The notes under the pieces: generated by a model
What the model was told of the DNA's origin: nothing
Seen by the model: the letters and a program-made list of their open reading frames with translations, nothing else
The model's database searches: none
Translations under genes and position numbers: made by a program
Shown here: positions 43,958 through 52,599 of the stretch, in pieces
Layout: each line of letters starts with the position of its first letter
How positions within the stretch are numbered: position 1 is the stretch's first letter
Assembly (NCBI RefSeq): GCF_008923205.2
Contig: NZ_WBMS02000034.1
Span: forward strand, 1 to 64,000
Source: Actinomadura physcomitrii
GTDB taxonomy: Bacteria; Actinomycetota; Actinomycetes; Streptosporangiales; Streptosporangiaceae
Direction: 5' to 3'
Length of the DNA stretch: 64,000 nucleotides

Positions 43958-45012
43958 GCACGCTCGAAGACCGCTACCGCCGCCTCCTGGCCTGCTACCC
44001 GGCCGCCCACCGGGAGGCGCACGGCGAGGAGATGCTGGACGTGCTGCTGTCGGCGGCGCGTCCCGGCCAGACCCGCCCGTCCATCGCCGACACCGCCGAC
44101 CTCCTGCTCGGCGCCGCCCGCATCCGGCTCCGCCGCGCCGCGTCCGGCACCGGCGCCTCCCCCCGGCGGGACGCCCTCGCCATCACCGGCCTCCTCGCCG
44201 CGCTCCTGCTGATGGCCGAGGCCGCGCGGTTCGCCGTGGACGTGCCCACGCTGATCGGCGCCGCCACCGCGCAGGGGAACGGAACCATCGGGATCTACGG
44301 GCTGCTCTACTTCTTCGGCACCGGACCGTACTGGCTCGCCTGGACGGTCATCGCGGTGCTCGCCTGGCGGGGCCGACGCCGCCGCGCCGCCACCGCCGCC
44401 TGCGCGGTGACCACTGCCCAGATCGCCTTCGCGGTCTACGGGACGGCCCTCCCGGACCACTCCTACGCGTATCTCGGCAGGGACTTCGCGGGAACCTCGC
44501 TGCCGCTCGCGCTGCTCGCCACGGCGTCCCTCGCCGCGTCGCCCGGCCCGCGCCGCGGCGCCCGCCTCCTCGGCCGCGCCCGCCTGGCCGGGGCCGCGAC
44601 CGTGGCCGCCGCCCTGCTCGCGCTCCACACCTACCCGGCCTTCTCCCTGCTCACCGGCGGCCAGACCGGCGTCGACCCGCGCGCGAGCATGGACCGCCTC
44701 ATCGACGCCGCGCAGACCATGGGCGAACTGCGGGCCGCCGGTGCGCTGGTGGCCGCCGTCCTGGCCGCCGCCGCGCTCGCGCGCGACCGCACGAGCCGCC
44801 GCGCGTTCGTCCTGCTCGCCCTCGTCGGCGCTCCCGCCCTGGTCAACGCGGCCGGAGAGGCCCTTCCGGACAGCGTGCCCGGCACGGCGATGCTGCTGCC
44901 GGGATCGCTGATGGTCGGCACGGCCGGCCTCGTCATCACCGGGCTCTGCGTCCGCCTCGTGGAGAGCCCCGCCGGGACCCGGGCCCGCCGCCGCGTGCGG
45001 TCGTCGGCCTGA
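43954..45012 (+). CDS. Membrane protein coupled to PadR
   Basis: The predicted 352-residue product starts at TTG, which overlaps the padR stop. An initial amphipathic stretch (STLEDRYRRLLACYPAAHRE) has the form seen in actinobacterial proteins paired with PadR. It is followed by about seven hydrophobic helices. The first 60 residues resemble the soluble head of permease-like or anti-sigma-like membrane proteins. Function is unknown. Translational coupling strongly suggests joint action with PadR. Confidence 0.75.
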   Translation: MSTLEDRYRRLLACYPAAHREAHGEEMLDVLLSAARPGQTRPSIADTADLLLGAARIRLRRAASGTGASPRRDALAITGLLAALLLMAEAARFAVDVPTLIGAATAQGNGTIGIYGLLYFFGTGPYWLAWTVIAVLAWRGRRRRAATAACAVTTAQIAFAVYGTALPDHSYAYLGRDFAGTSLPLALLATASLAASPGPRRGARLLGRARLAGAATVAAALLALHTYPAFSLLTGGQTGVDPRASMDRLIDAAQTMGELRAAGALVAAVLAAAALARDRTSRRAFVLLALVGAPALVNAAGEALPDSVPGTAMLLPGSLMVGTAGLVITGLCVRLVESPAGTRARRRVRSSA

Positions 45013-45026
45013 TCAGCCGATCCGGA

Positions 45027-45887
45027 TCAACGCGGTGCGCTCGTCGCGGGTGTCCGGGCGCGGGCCGCGAACGCGCCGGGGGCGAGGCCGGTGCGGGCGC
45101 GGAAGAACTTGGAGAAGTTGGCGGTGTCGTCGAACCCCGTCCGCCGGGCGCATTCGGCGACGGTGATGCCGGTGTGCGCGAGCAGCCTCTTGGCCTCCAG
45201 CACCACCCGGTCGTCCAGGAACCGCTTGGCGCCGCACCCGGCCGCATCCCGCGTCGCACGGCTGAGGGTGCGCGGAGAGTAGCCCAGCCGGCGGGCATAC
45301 CAGGAGACCTCCCGCGACGTCGCGAAGTGCGCCTCGACGGCCGCGGCGAACGCGGTGAAGGCCTCCCGCCCGGCGGGCGGCGGGGGCGCGCACTCGCCGG
45401 CGCGGAGCAGGAGCACCTCCAGAAGGGCGCGCAGGATCGCGGCGCTGCCGGGCATCGGACGGGTCCGGGACGCGTCGTACTCGCGGCGCAGATGGTCGGC
45501 GGCGAGGCGGACCAGCGCCGGACGCCCCGGCCGCCGCCAGGTGACCGGGCCGAACGGCGCTGCGCCCGGGGAGCCGAGCGGCACGTACTCGGGGCGGAAG
45601 AGCACGAGGGTCCCGTCGACGTCCGCGATGTCGTCCCAGCGGTGCACGCGGCCCGGCCGGATCCAGACGATCGTGCCCGGCTCCAGGCGGTGGTGGACGA
45701 AATCCACCGTCACCGTTCCCCGTCCCGAATCGACGATCGCGAGCACATGGAAATCGGCCCGCTGCACCGGCTGGGGCGCGCTGCCTGCCGGCATGTCCCG
45801 CAGCCGAGGGAACGCGATCACCTCGACGCCGCCGTCCGCCGCGTAGCGCAGCGACCGGATGCCGGCCTGCTGTCCGTTTTTCACCAT
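45027..45887 (-). CDS. AraC-family regulator
   Basis: The 286-residue regulator has an N-terminal cupin-like sensor (DFHVLAIVDSGRGTVTVDFV) and a C-terminal AraC double HTH (VSWYARRLGYSPRTLSRATR, then ITVAECARRTGFDDTANFSK and FFRARTGLAPGAFAAR). MVKNGQQAG is chosen as start, leaving 73 bp to the divergent hydrolase gene. It likely controls that hydrolase. A longer reading frame would overlap it. Confidence 0.88.
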   Translation of the reverse strand: MVKNGQQAGIRSLRYAADGGVEVIAFPRLRDMPAGSAPQPVQRADFHVLAIVDSGRGTVTVDFVHHRLEPGTIVWIRPGRVHRWDDIADVDGTLVLFRPEYVPLGSPGAAPFGPVTWRRPGRPALVRLAADHLRREYDASRTRPMPGSAAILRALLEVLLLRAGECAPPPPAGREAFTAFAAAVEAHFATSREVSWYARRLGYSPRTLSRATRDAAGCGAKRFLDDRVVLEAKRLLAHTGITVAECARRTGFDDTANFSKFFRARTGLAPGAFAARARTPATSAPR

Positions 45888-45960
45888 AGCCAGACCGGAG
45901 CCTACCTGTTCCGCGAGGTCACCGGTCCTTAGCGTCGAAGCAGACGAAGGGAGAGTCCGA

Positions 45961-46761
45961 ATGGACATGCGATACGTGGAAGTGCAAGGCGGACGGCTGC
46001 CGGTGCGGACGCGGGACGGCTCCCCGGCGGCGCTGGTGTTCCTCCACTACTGGGGCGGTTCCCACCGCACCTTCGCCCCGGTGATCGACCGCCTCGCGTC
46101 CGGATCCGCCGTCGTGTCCTACGACCACCGCGGCTGGGGCGCGGCGCGCGACCTCCCCGGGCCCTACGGGATCGAGCGGCTCGCCGACGACGTCCTGGAC
46201 GTCGTCCGCGGACTCGGACTCGGCAGGTACGTGCTCGTCGGGCACTCGATGGGCGGGAAGGTCGCCCAGCTGGCCGCGGCGCGCCGGCCCGAGGGGCTCG
46301 CCGGACTCGTCCTCGTCGCCCCGGCCCCGCCGCGCCCGACCGTGGACGCCGCGGCGGCGGAGGCGCTGGCGCACGCCTACGACAGCCGCGCCACGACCGG
46401 TGACGCGCTCCAGCACGTCCTGACCCACCGGCCCCTGCCCGCCGACCTGCGCGAACAGGTGCTGGCCGACAGCCTCGCCGCCGGCGGCGACGACGCCCGC
46501 CTCGCCTGGCCGCGCCACGGCATCACCGCGGACATCACCGCCGCCGCCCGCGCCATCGACGTCCCCGTCCAGGTCCTGGCGGGGCGGCACGACCAGGTCG
46601 ACCCGCCCGCGTCGCTGGAAGCCGACCTCCTGCCCGTCATCCCGGGAGCGCGCATGACGGTCATCGAGGACACGGGCCACCTGTCCCCGCTGGAGGCGCC
46701 CGGCGAACTCGCGACCCGGATCGACCACTTCACCGCCAACCTCCCTTCGGCCCGACCGTGA
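45961..46761 (+). CDS. Alpha/beta hydrolase
   Basis: This 266-residue enzyme has the alpha/beta hydrolase fold: HYWGGSHRTF as oxyanion-hole region, Ser97 in GHSMGGK as nucleophile, Asp in GRHDQVDPP and His in DTGHLSPLEAP. No lid or signal peptide is obvious. Family members include esterases, haloperoxidase-like and C-C hydrolases, so the substrate is open. It diverges from the AraC gene. Confidence 0.88.
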   Translation: MDMRYVEVQGGRLPVRTRDGSPAALVFLHYWGGSHRTFAPVIDRLASGSAVVSYDHRGWGAARDLPGPYGIERLADDVLDVVRGLGLGRYVLVGHSMGGKVAQLAAARRPEGLAGLVLVAPAPPRPTVDAAAAEALAHAYDSRATTGDALQHVLTHRPLPADLREQVLADSLAAGGDDARLAWPRHGITADITAAARAIDVPVQVLAGRHDQVDPPASLEADLLPVIPGARMTVIEDTGHLSPLEAPGELATRIDHFTANLPSARP

Positions 46762-47009
46762 CACCGCGCCGCCGAGGTCCGGCTAGCATCACGGAGCTGC
46801 TGAGCAATGCACGGTTCGAAGCGCGCATCCCCGCTCAGGACCTGGCCCGGGCCCGGCGCTGGTATGCCGAGAAGCTCGGCCTCGAACCGGTCGAGGAGCG
46901 CCCCGGCGGTCCTCGCGGTGAGCGGGCCGCCTGGTTCTGCGACAGCGAGGGCACATGCCGGGCCTCGCGGAGATCGTGCCGCAGTCCGGCGACGTGCTCG
47001 TGGAGTTGC
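46758..47009 (+). pseudogene. Broken VOC/glyoxalase gene
   Basis: After the hydrolase stop, a VOC-type start is seen (LSNARFEARIPAQDLARARR, then KLGLEPVEERPGG). It jumps to the family's end (AAWFCDSEG), and a shift of frame gives MPGLAEIVPQSGDVLVEL. The middle of the domain is deleted and a frameshift follows. The gene ends in a long homopolymer tract. It is not functional as read, unless the assembly is wrong here. Confidence 0.6.
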
Positions 47010-47043
47010 GGGGGGGGGGGGGGCGGCCCCCCCCCCCCCCCCC
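47010..47043. repeat. G14-C-GG-C17 homopolymer tract
   Basis: Fourteen G (47010-47023), one C, two G and seventeen C (47027-47043) follow each other. Such a near-perfect self-complementary run would fold back on itself and is a classic place for sequencing or assembly error. It lies between the broken VOC gene and the 3' end of the CU044_5270 gene. Confidence 0.9.
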
Positions 47044-47061
47044 ACCCCGACGGGGCCCGGG

Positions 47062-47991
47062 TCAGTGGTTCTGGGCTTTGAGCTGCTGGTTCTCCTTCTC
47101 GATGTACGGCTTCTGGCTGCTCCAGGGGACGATCCGGCCCGGCAGCGTGTCCGTCCAGCCGGACGTCGTCTGGGAGGGCCCGAAGGGATTGGGCCCGCCT
47201 CCGAATCCGCCCCAGCCCTCGACGCGCAGCCGCGTGCTCTTCGGGTCGACGACGATCGTCTCGGTGCCGTCGACGTGCGTGCCGCTGTCGTTCATGAACG
47301 AGATCTTGAGCCGGTAGCCGCCGGCCGTCCTGCCGAGGTTGTCGATGTGGGGCAGCGCCGCGAGGGCGCGGTAGGCCGCGGCGCGGACCTGCGGCGGGGC
47401 GGGCGCCTCGGAGAGCACCGACTGGAGCAGATTGATGGTCCAGAGCTGCGGGTTCTCCCGGGCGGCCGGATATCTGGCGCTCTTGAGCAGCCCGGCCTTG
47501 AGCCGGTCCGGGTCGGTCGGCAGCCGCTGGACGCCGGCGAAGTCGAGGTCGGAGCCGCTCATCACCGGACGCTTCGCCACCCGGCTGACCAGGCCGGGCG
47601 CGCCGCTCAGCCAGGTGGCGCCGTCGCGCCGCGTCCACGTCTCGGTGACGTGGGTGACCTTGCCCATGGTGAGGACCAGCTTCGTGTGCCAGTACGTGCC
47701 GGTGGCCGCGGGCTTGGCCGCCGCGGTGGTCGCGGCGGCGAGCATGACCTGCCGCCCCGAGAGCACCGGCTCCTTCTTCGCTTCGGGTGCCGACGGGTCG
47801 GAGACGACGACGGCGCCGGCCGCCGCGGCGGCGGTGAGCCCGACGCCGGCCGCGATCCAGCGCTTGCGGCGCCCGCGCTCGGCGGAACCGCCCCGCATCG
47901 CGTTCTGGAGCCGGTGCCGGCTGCGGTCGACGACGTCGGCGGACGGTTCGGGCCCGGCCAGCGCGGTGCCGAGCATTTTCAGGTCATCCAT
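47062..47991 (-). CDS. CU044_5270-family protein, probable sigma partner
   Basis: The predicted 309-residue protein has a short cytosolic head (MDDLKMLGTALAGPEPSADV), one membrane helix (about 45-65, AAGVGLTAAAAAGAVVV) and a large outer domain. Such proteins are encoded directly behind ECF-like sigma genes in actinomycetes and are presumed to regulate them. The gene overlaps the sigma gene by 8 bases. The zinc-binding motif of classical anti-sigma factors is not visible, so control may work by another way. Confidence 0.8.
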   Translation of the reverse strand: MDDLKMLGTALAGPEPSADVVDRSRHRLQNAMRGGSAERGRRKRWIAAGVGLTAAAAAGAVVVSDPSAPEAKKEPVLSGRQVMLAAATTAAAKPAATGTYWHTKLVLTMGKVTHVTETWTRRDGATWLSGAPGLVSRVAKRPVMSGSDLDFAGVQRLPTDPDRLKAGLLKSARYPAARENPQLWTINLLQSVLSEAPAPPQVRAAAYRALAALPHIDNLGRTAGGYRLKISFMNDSGTHVDGTETIVVDPKSTRLRVEGWGGFGGGPNPFGPSQTTSGWTDTLPGRIVPWSSQKPYIEKENQQLKAQNH

Positions 47992-48559
47992 GGAACGCCT
48001 CCGGGCGGATAGCGTCGTGCAGTTTCTTGCGGGCGCGGGAGAGGCGGGAGCCGACCGTGCCCTGGGGGATGCCGAGCGCGTCCGCGACCTCGTCGTAGCT
48101 CAGCTCGGCCAGCGCGACGAGGAGCACCACGTCGCGCTCGCCGGCAGACAGCGACGCGAGCGCCTTGGCGAGCTGCGGCCGCATCCGCACGGCCGCCGTC
48201 TCGGTGACGACGCGGTCCTCGTGGCTGCCGGCCGCGGGCGCGTCGACGGCGCTGCGCGCCATGGCCCGGTAGCGGCGCGCCTCCTTGCGGCGGTGCTGCG
48301 CGACGAGGTTCGTGGCGATCCCGAACAGCCAGGCGCGCAGGCTGCCCCGCTCCGGATCGAACCTGTCGCGCTTCCCGAACGCCAGGCAGAAGGTCTCGGC
48401 GGCGATGTCCTCGGCCGTGTGGACGTCCAGCCGGCCGGCGACGTAGCGGTAGACGTCCCGGAAGTACCGGTCGTGGACGTCGGTGAACCGCTCCGGATCC
48501 CGCTGGAAGCCGGTGGCGATGTCGAGGTCGGTCGGTGATTCGCCCACCTCGGCGGTCAC
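47984..48559 (-). CDS. ECF-type RNA polymerase sigma factor
   Basis: This roughly 191-residue sigma factor shows region 2 (HDRYFRDVYRYVAGRLDVHT, DIAAETFCLAFGKRDRF, SLRAWLFGIATNLVAQHRRK) and region 4 (LAKALASLSAGERDVVLLVA, LSYDEVADALGIPQGTVGSR). The GTG at 48559 (VTAEVGESP) is chosen as start. The frame extends upstream without better support. It should direct transcription of its own operon with the membrane partner gene behind it. Confidence 0.88.
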   Translation of the reverse strand: MTAEVGESPTDLDIATGFQRDPERFTDVHDRYFRDVYRYVAGRLDVHTAEDIAAETFCLAFGKRDRFDPERGSLRAWLFGIATNLVAQHRRKEARRYRAMARSAVDAPAAGSHEDRVVTETAAVRMRPQLAKALASLSAGERDVVLLVALAELSYDEVADALGIPQGTVGSRLSRARKKLHDAIRPEAFHG

Positions 48560-48704
48560 GTACCTGTCCTGCTCATTGCGGAACCTTTCGGGTGTTCGGC
48601 CAACGATCACCCTTACTTCGCCGAACCCCGATCCCGTCTTCCACGAGGGCCCCGACGGTACCCTGCCGAGTACCGCACCGCCCCGACCGGAGGCCCCAGG
48701 AGCC

Positions 48705-49253
48705 ATGCGCGCGCTGACTGTTCCGTTGCCGTCCGGCGACACGTGGACGCGGGCAGACTACGAGGCACTGCCGGAAGACCTCCCGGCGCGCGTGAGCCTC
48801 GTCCACGGGAAGCTCGTCGTGAACCCGCGCCCTCGTCCGATCCGCCGGCGCGTCGCGCGGCGGTTGGCGACCCGTATCGAGGACGCCGCTCCCGACGCGT
48901 GGCAGGTCGACACCGACGTGGACGTCCTTCTCGACGACGACGAGGTGGAGCCGGTCGAGATCGCTCCCGACATCGTCGTGTACTCCGCCGAGCATGACGT
49001 CTACGAACGTCCCATTCCGGCGGGGCTGGTCGTGCTCGTTGCCGAGGTGGTGCCGCCGTCGACCAAGCGCAAGGAGCCCGCCCTGTACGCGGAGGCGGGA
49101 ATCCGGCACTACTGGCAGGTGGAGACCGATCAGACCGCCGTCCACACCTACGAGTTGGACGACGCGACCGGCGGATACGTCGCGACCGGGGTGCACCATG
49201 ACCGGATCGTCGTGAACGTGCCGTTCGACCTGGACGTCGAGCTCAAGCGCTGA
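48705..49253 (+). CDS. Uma2-family (DUF820) putative endonuclease
   Basis: The 182-residue protein begins MRALTVPLPSGDTWTRADYE. It has the restriction-endonuclease-like Uma2 fold: EDLPARVSLVHGKLVVNP (Glu-rich start), IEIAPDIVVYSAEHD with the catalytic Asp, and LVVLVAEVVPPSTKRK with Glu and Lys. Uma2 genes are very abundant in actinomycetes and cyanobacteria, and their role is unclear. AGGAGCC precedes the ATG. Confidence 0.85.
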   Translation: MRALTVPLPSGDTWTRADYEALPEDLPARVSLVHGKLVVNPRPRPIRRRVARRLATRIEDAAPDAWQVDTDVDVLLDDDEVEPVEIAPDIVVYSAEHDVYERPIPAGLVVLVAEVVPPSTKRKEPALYAEAGIRHYWQVETDQTAVHTYELDDATGGYVATGVHHDRIVVNVPFDLDVELKR

Positions 49254-49260
49254 CGGTCCG

Positions 49261-49800
49261 TCACTTGCCGCGGGCGCCGTCGATGCGTTCGCGGAGCAGG
49301 TCCGCGTGCCCGTTGTGCTGGGCGTACTCCTCGATCATGTGGACGAGCACCCAGCGCAGCGACACCGGCCCGCGCCAGCCGTCGCGGCCCTCGACGTCGA
49401 GGTGCGGCGCGGCGGCCGTGAAGGCGTCGGCGAACGCGACCTCGTCGCGCCAGGCGTCCCACGCGGCGGCGATCACGGCGGGGTCCGGGACGGCGCCGTC
49501 GAAGTCGCCGTCCGGGTCGGCGGCGGACGAGAAGCGCGGCGGCGCGTCCTGCCCGGCGAGGACCCGCCGGAACCAGCGGCGCTCGACGTCGGCGAGGTGC
49601 CGGACGAGCCCGAGCAACGACAGCGTCGACGGCTCCACCGCCCGCACCGCCAGATCGGTGCCGAGGTCCGCGCACTTCAGCTCCAGCGTGGCCCGCTGCG
49701 CGCCGAGGACGTCGCAGAGCATGCGGCGCTCGTCGCCGACGGCGGGGAAGTCGAATCGGCTCTCGTCGCCGCCGAACAGTTCGGCCCGTCTGGCGGTCAC
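49261..49800 (-). CDS. DinB/DUF664-family protein
   Basis: This 179-residue protein is a four-helix DinB-like metalloprotein: CDVLGAQRATLELKCADLGT, LGLVRHLADVERRWFRRVLA (first His) and WVLVHMIEEYAQHNGHADLL (the HxxE...HxxH metal region). Family members act as thiol-dependent S-transferases using mycothiol or bacillithiol. The gene begins at GTG overlapping the end of the dehydrogenase gene, so the two are co-translated. Confidence 0.88.
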   Translation of the reverse strand: MTARRAELFGGDESRFDFPAVGDERRMLCDVLGAQRATLELKCADLGTDLAVRAVEPSTLSLLGLVRHLADVERRWFRRVLAGQDAPPRFSSAADPDGDFDGAVPDPAVIAAAWDAWRDEVAFADAFTAAAPHLDVEGRDGWRGPVSLRWVLVHMIEEYAQHNGHADLLRERIDGARGK

Positions 49801-50831
49801 GGCGCCGCCGTCCGGACGCGGCGGCGGGCGAGGGCGTCGGCGGCCTGCGCGGGGGTCTGGCCGAGGCGGTCGGCGGTGCCGAGCAGGCCGGTGACGGTGT
49901 CCTCGATGGCGGCGACGCGGGCGCGGGCCTCGCCGGGGCCGAGGCGGTGGAGCTCCGTGCTGACCGCGTGGATCACCCCGCCGGCGCCGGCGACGTAGTC
50001 GGGCACCCACAGGATGCCGCGCCGGTGCAGCAGGTCGGCGACGCCGGGGGAGGCGAGCTGGTTGTTCGCGGGCCCGACGACGGCCCGGCAGCGCAACCGC
50101 GGCACGGTCCGTTCGGTCAGGACGCCGCCGAGGGCCGCGGGGACGAGGACGTCGACGTCCGCGCCGAGGATCTCGTCCGGGCCGGTCCAGGCGGCGCCGA
50201 GCGCCTCGGTCCGCGCCCGCTTGCCGGGGTCGATGTCGGTGACCGTCAGCGCGGCGCCCTCCGCCGCGAGCAGGGCCGCGAGGTGCTCGCCGACGTGCCC
50301 GAGGCCGATGATCCCGAACCGGCGGCCCGCCAGGTCGCGGGTGCCGTACAGGTGGCGGGCGGCGGCGCGGAGCGCGGCGAGCGTGCCGTGCGCGGTGTGC
50401 GGGGACGAGTCGCCGCTGCCGCCGGACTCGGCGGGCCGGCAGAACACGTGCGGCGTGATCTCGCCGATCACCGCCATGTCGGCGGGCGCGGTGCCGACGT
50501 CGGGCCCGGCGGAGTACGCGCCGTCCAGCGCGGCGATCGCGTCGCCGACGTCGTGCAGCGCGTCGCGCCGCCGGGGGCCCTCCAGAACGGTGCCCTCGGG
50601 GAGCGCCACCACGGTCTTGCCGCCGCCGTTGGACAGCCCCGCCGCCGCGAACTTGGCGGTCATCGCGGCCGACAGCCGCAGCGCGTCGGCGAGCCCGTCC
50701 CGCCAGGCGGGGTAGCGCCACATCCGCACGCCGCCGGCGGCCGGGCCGAGCGCCGTCGAGTGCACGGCGATGATCACCGGCAGGCCGGTGCGGCGGCCGG
50801 TCCGCAGGACCACCTGTTCGTGCTCGAACAT
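49797..50831 (-). CDS. Second Glu/Leu/Phe/Val-type dehydrogenase
   Basis: The roughly 344-residue protein is a paralogue of the valine dehydrogenase at 16 kb. It keeps the catalytic region MTAKFAAAGLSNGGGKTVVA and GPDVGTAPADMAVIGE, and has the Rossmann loop IIGLGHVGEHL. GPANNQLASPGVADLL and VPDYVAGAGGVIHAV complete the family. The usual Asn of the NSGGV motif is changed to GAGGV, so substrate choice may differ. It diverges from an Lrp/AsnC gene, an arrangement typical of Lrp-controlled amino-acid catabolism. Confidence 0.87.
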   Translation of the reverse strand: MFEHEQVVLRTGRRTGLPVIIAVHSTALGPAAGGVRMWRYPAWRDGLADALRLSAAMTAKFAAAGLSNGGGKTVVALPEGTVLEGPRRRDALHDVGDAIAALDGAYSAGPDVGTAPADMAVIGEITPHVFCRPAESGGSGDSSPHTAHGTLAALRAAARHLYGTRDLAGRRFGIIGLGHVGEHLAALLAAEGAALTVTDIDPGKRARTEALGAAWTGPDEILGADVDVLVPAALGGVLTERTVPRLRCRAVVGPANNQLASPGVADLLHRRGILWVPDYVAGAGGVIHAVSTELHRLGPGEARARVAAIEDTVTGLLGTADRLGQTPAQAADALARRRVRTAAP

Positions 50832-50937
50832 CCCTGCCCCTTCATCTGCGCCTGCATTCCCTCGAGAATCGGGCAACTGGTCGTGCAAGGCCAGAGGCAC
50901 CGAACGATTGGTCGAAACCGGTGTTACGTTCCCGGGC

Positions 50938-51405
50938 ATGGACGAACTTGATTCGGAGATCGTGCGGCTTCTCCAGACGGATGCGCGGCAGTCCAACCGG
51001 GAGCTCGCCCGCAAGCTCGGCATCGCGCCCTCGACGTGCCTGGAGCGGGTCCGCGCGCTCACCCGCCGGGGCGTGATCCGCGGCTACCACGCCGACATCG
51101 ACCCGGCGGCGCTCAACCGCCGCGTCCAGGCGCTGGTGTCGATCCAGCTGCGGCCGCTGAACCGCACCTCGATCGACGCGTTCAAGGAGTTCGCGGGCGG
51201 GCTGCCGGAGGTGCTGCGGGTCTTCGTGCTGTCCGGCGGCGACGACTTCCTGCTGCACGTCGCCGTCCAGGACCTCGACCATCTGCACGCCTTCCTCGTC
51301 GACCGGCTCGCCGGCCGCCGCGAGATCACCGGCTTCCGGTCGTCGATGATCTTCGAGGAGGTGGCCGACCGCACCCCCGCCCGCCTCTCGTCCCCGCCCG
51401 TCTGA
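50938..51405 (+). CDS. Lrp/AsnC-family regulator
   Basis: The 155-residue protein starts MDELDSEIVRLLQTDARQSN, an exact AsnC/Lrp opening. The HTH (LARKLGIAPSTCLERVRALT) and the RAM effector domain (VLRVFVLSGGDDFLLHVAVQ) follow. Such regulators bind amino acids and control catabolic genes. The divergent dehydrogenase, 106 bp away, is its most likely target. Confidence 0.93.
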   Translation: MDELDSEIVRLLQTDARQSNRELARKLGIAPSTCLERVRALTRRGVIRGYHADIDPAALNRRVQALVSIQLRPLNRTSIDAFKEFAGGLPEVLRVFVLSGGDDFLLHVAVQDLDHLHAFLVDRLAGRREITGFRSSMIFEEVADRTPARLSSPPV

Positions 51406-51421
51406 CCCCGGGGCGCGTTCT

Positions 51422-52003
51422 TCAGGGCGTGGGCGCGGTGAGGTACCGCTGGATCGTGGGTCCGAGCCAGTCCACGATCTCCTCGCGTCCGAGCGCCACG
51501 CTCGCCGGGAACCGCAGCACGTAGCGCGTCAGCGCGAGCCCCAGCACGGTCGAGGCGCACAGCGCGGCCCGCGCCGGCGCCTGCTCCGGTTCGGGGCCCA
51601 CCTGGCGGGCCAGCGGGATCAGCTGGTCGCGCAGCACGCTCTGCATGCGCTCGGCGGCGGCCGGGTCGGTGGCGCCGACCCGTATCAGCGCGGTGAGCTC
51701 CTCGTTCTCCTCCCACAGGGTGAGGAAGTGGCGCACCAGCGTGCGGCCGAGATCCTCGCGGGGTTCGACGGGCAGGCCGGGCAGCCCGGGGTCGATCGCG
51801 ACGGCCGCCGCGAACAGGGCCGCCTTGTTGCCGTAGTAGCGCATCACCATCGACGGGTCGATCTTCGCGTCGCGCGCGATGGCCCGGATGGTCGCCTTCT
51901 CGTAGCCGTCGGCCGCGAACCGCTCGCGGGCCGCCGCGAGGATCGCGGCGCGGGTGGCGTCGGAACGCCGTGCGGCCTGGTGGTTCTCCGTGGCGCCGGT
52001 CAT
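51422..52003 (-). CDS. TetR-family repressor facing a monooxygenase
   Basis: This 193-residue TetR protein has an HTH domain (SDATRAAILAAARERFAADG, then IRAIARDAKIDPSMVMRYYG) and a TetR_C-type ligand domain. Its ATG abuts the first of four palindromic sites in the intergenic region. The arrangement fits autorepression plus repression of the divergent monooxygenase gene, induced by an unknown small molecule. Confidence 0.9.
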   Translation of the reverse strand: MTGATENHQAARRSDATRAAILAAARERFAADGYEKATIRAIARDAKIDPSMVMRYYGNKAALFAAAVAIDPGLPGLPVEPREDLGRTLVRHFLTLWEENEELTALIRVGATDPAAAERMQSVLRDQLIPLARQVGPEPEQAPARAALCASTVLGLALTRYVLRFPASVALGREEIVDWLGPTIQRYLTAPTP

Positions 52004-52089
52004 GCCAACGAGTGTAGGCCAACACCTGTTGACAATGCAGGTCCACCCGCCCTACGTTTGCCAACACGCGTTGGCCAACGAACGTTGGC
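52004..52089. promoter_or_regulatory. Promoter bracketed by four TetR-operator-like palindromes
   Basis: GCCAAC-N4-GTTGGC occurs perfectly at 52060-52075 and 52074-52089, and with one mismatch each at 52018-52033 (GTTGAC) and 52004-52019 (GTAGGC). Within each pair the copies overlap by 2 bases (14-bp steps), and the pairs are 56 bp apart. A strong promoter lies between them: TTGACA (52029-52034), 18 bases, TACGTT (52053-52058), pointing at the monooxygenase gene. The -35 box lies inside an operator, as expected for repression by the adjacent TetR protein. Confidence 0.8.
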
Positions 52090-52124
52090 AAGCCGCGCGG
52101 AACGACGACCGATGGAGAGAGGAA

Positions 52125-52484
52125 GTGCCGAGGATGGCCGAGCTGGAGAGCCTGGACCCGAACACGCCGATGTTCGCTCAGTTCAAGGAGAAGACCGGGC
52201 CCATCGTCCTGGCGAACACCTTCGTCGTTCCGAAGGAGCGGACCGAAGCTTTCCTGTCCCTCTTCCGGAGGCAGGCGGAATTCATGAAAACTCAGCCGGG
52301 ATTCGTCTCCCTGCGGATGCACCGGGGAACGGCGGGCAGCCGACTCCTGATGAACGTCGCGGTCTGGGATTCGACCGAGGCCCTCGCCACCGCGTTCGGC
52401 AGCCCGGAGTTCCAACGCATGGCCGCCGAGTTCCCCGACGACATCGTCTCGTACCCGCACATCTTCGAGCAGATCGACGTCTGA
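52125..52484 (+). CDS. Antibiotic biosynthesis monooxygenase (ABM)-type protein
   Basis: The predicted 119-residue protein starts at GTG (VPRMAELESL) with GGAG upstream. An ATG three codons later is the alternative. The ABM ferredoxin-like fold is seen in IVLANTFVVPKERTEAFLSL, FMKTQPGFVSLRMHRGTAGS and NVAVWDSTEALATAF. Relatives oxidise polyketides or degrade haem. No cofactor residues can be fixed. It is controlled by the operator block upstream. Confidence 0.85.
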   Translation: MPRMAELESLDPNTPMFAQFKEKTGPIVLANTFVVPKERTEAFLSLFRRQAEFMKTQPGFVSLRMHRGTAGSRLLMNVAVWDSTEALATAFGSPEFQRMAAEFPDDIVSYPHIFEQIDV

Positions 52485-52599
52485 CACGGCCGCAGTGATC
52501 GAAGGGGGGCGGCCGGAGCCGCCCTGCCCTCTCCGGAAGGTCACGCATCCATGCGCCGGGCCAGGCCGCCCCGCACCCCGTCCCCGAAAGGGAGTCCGT

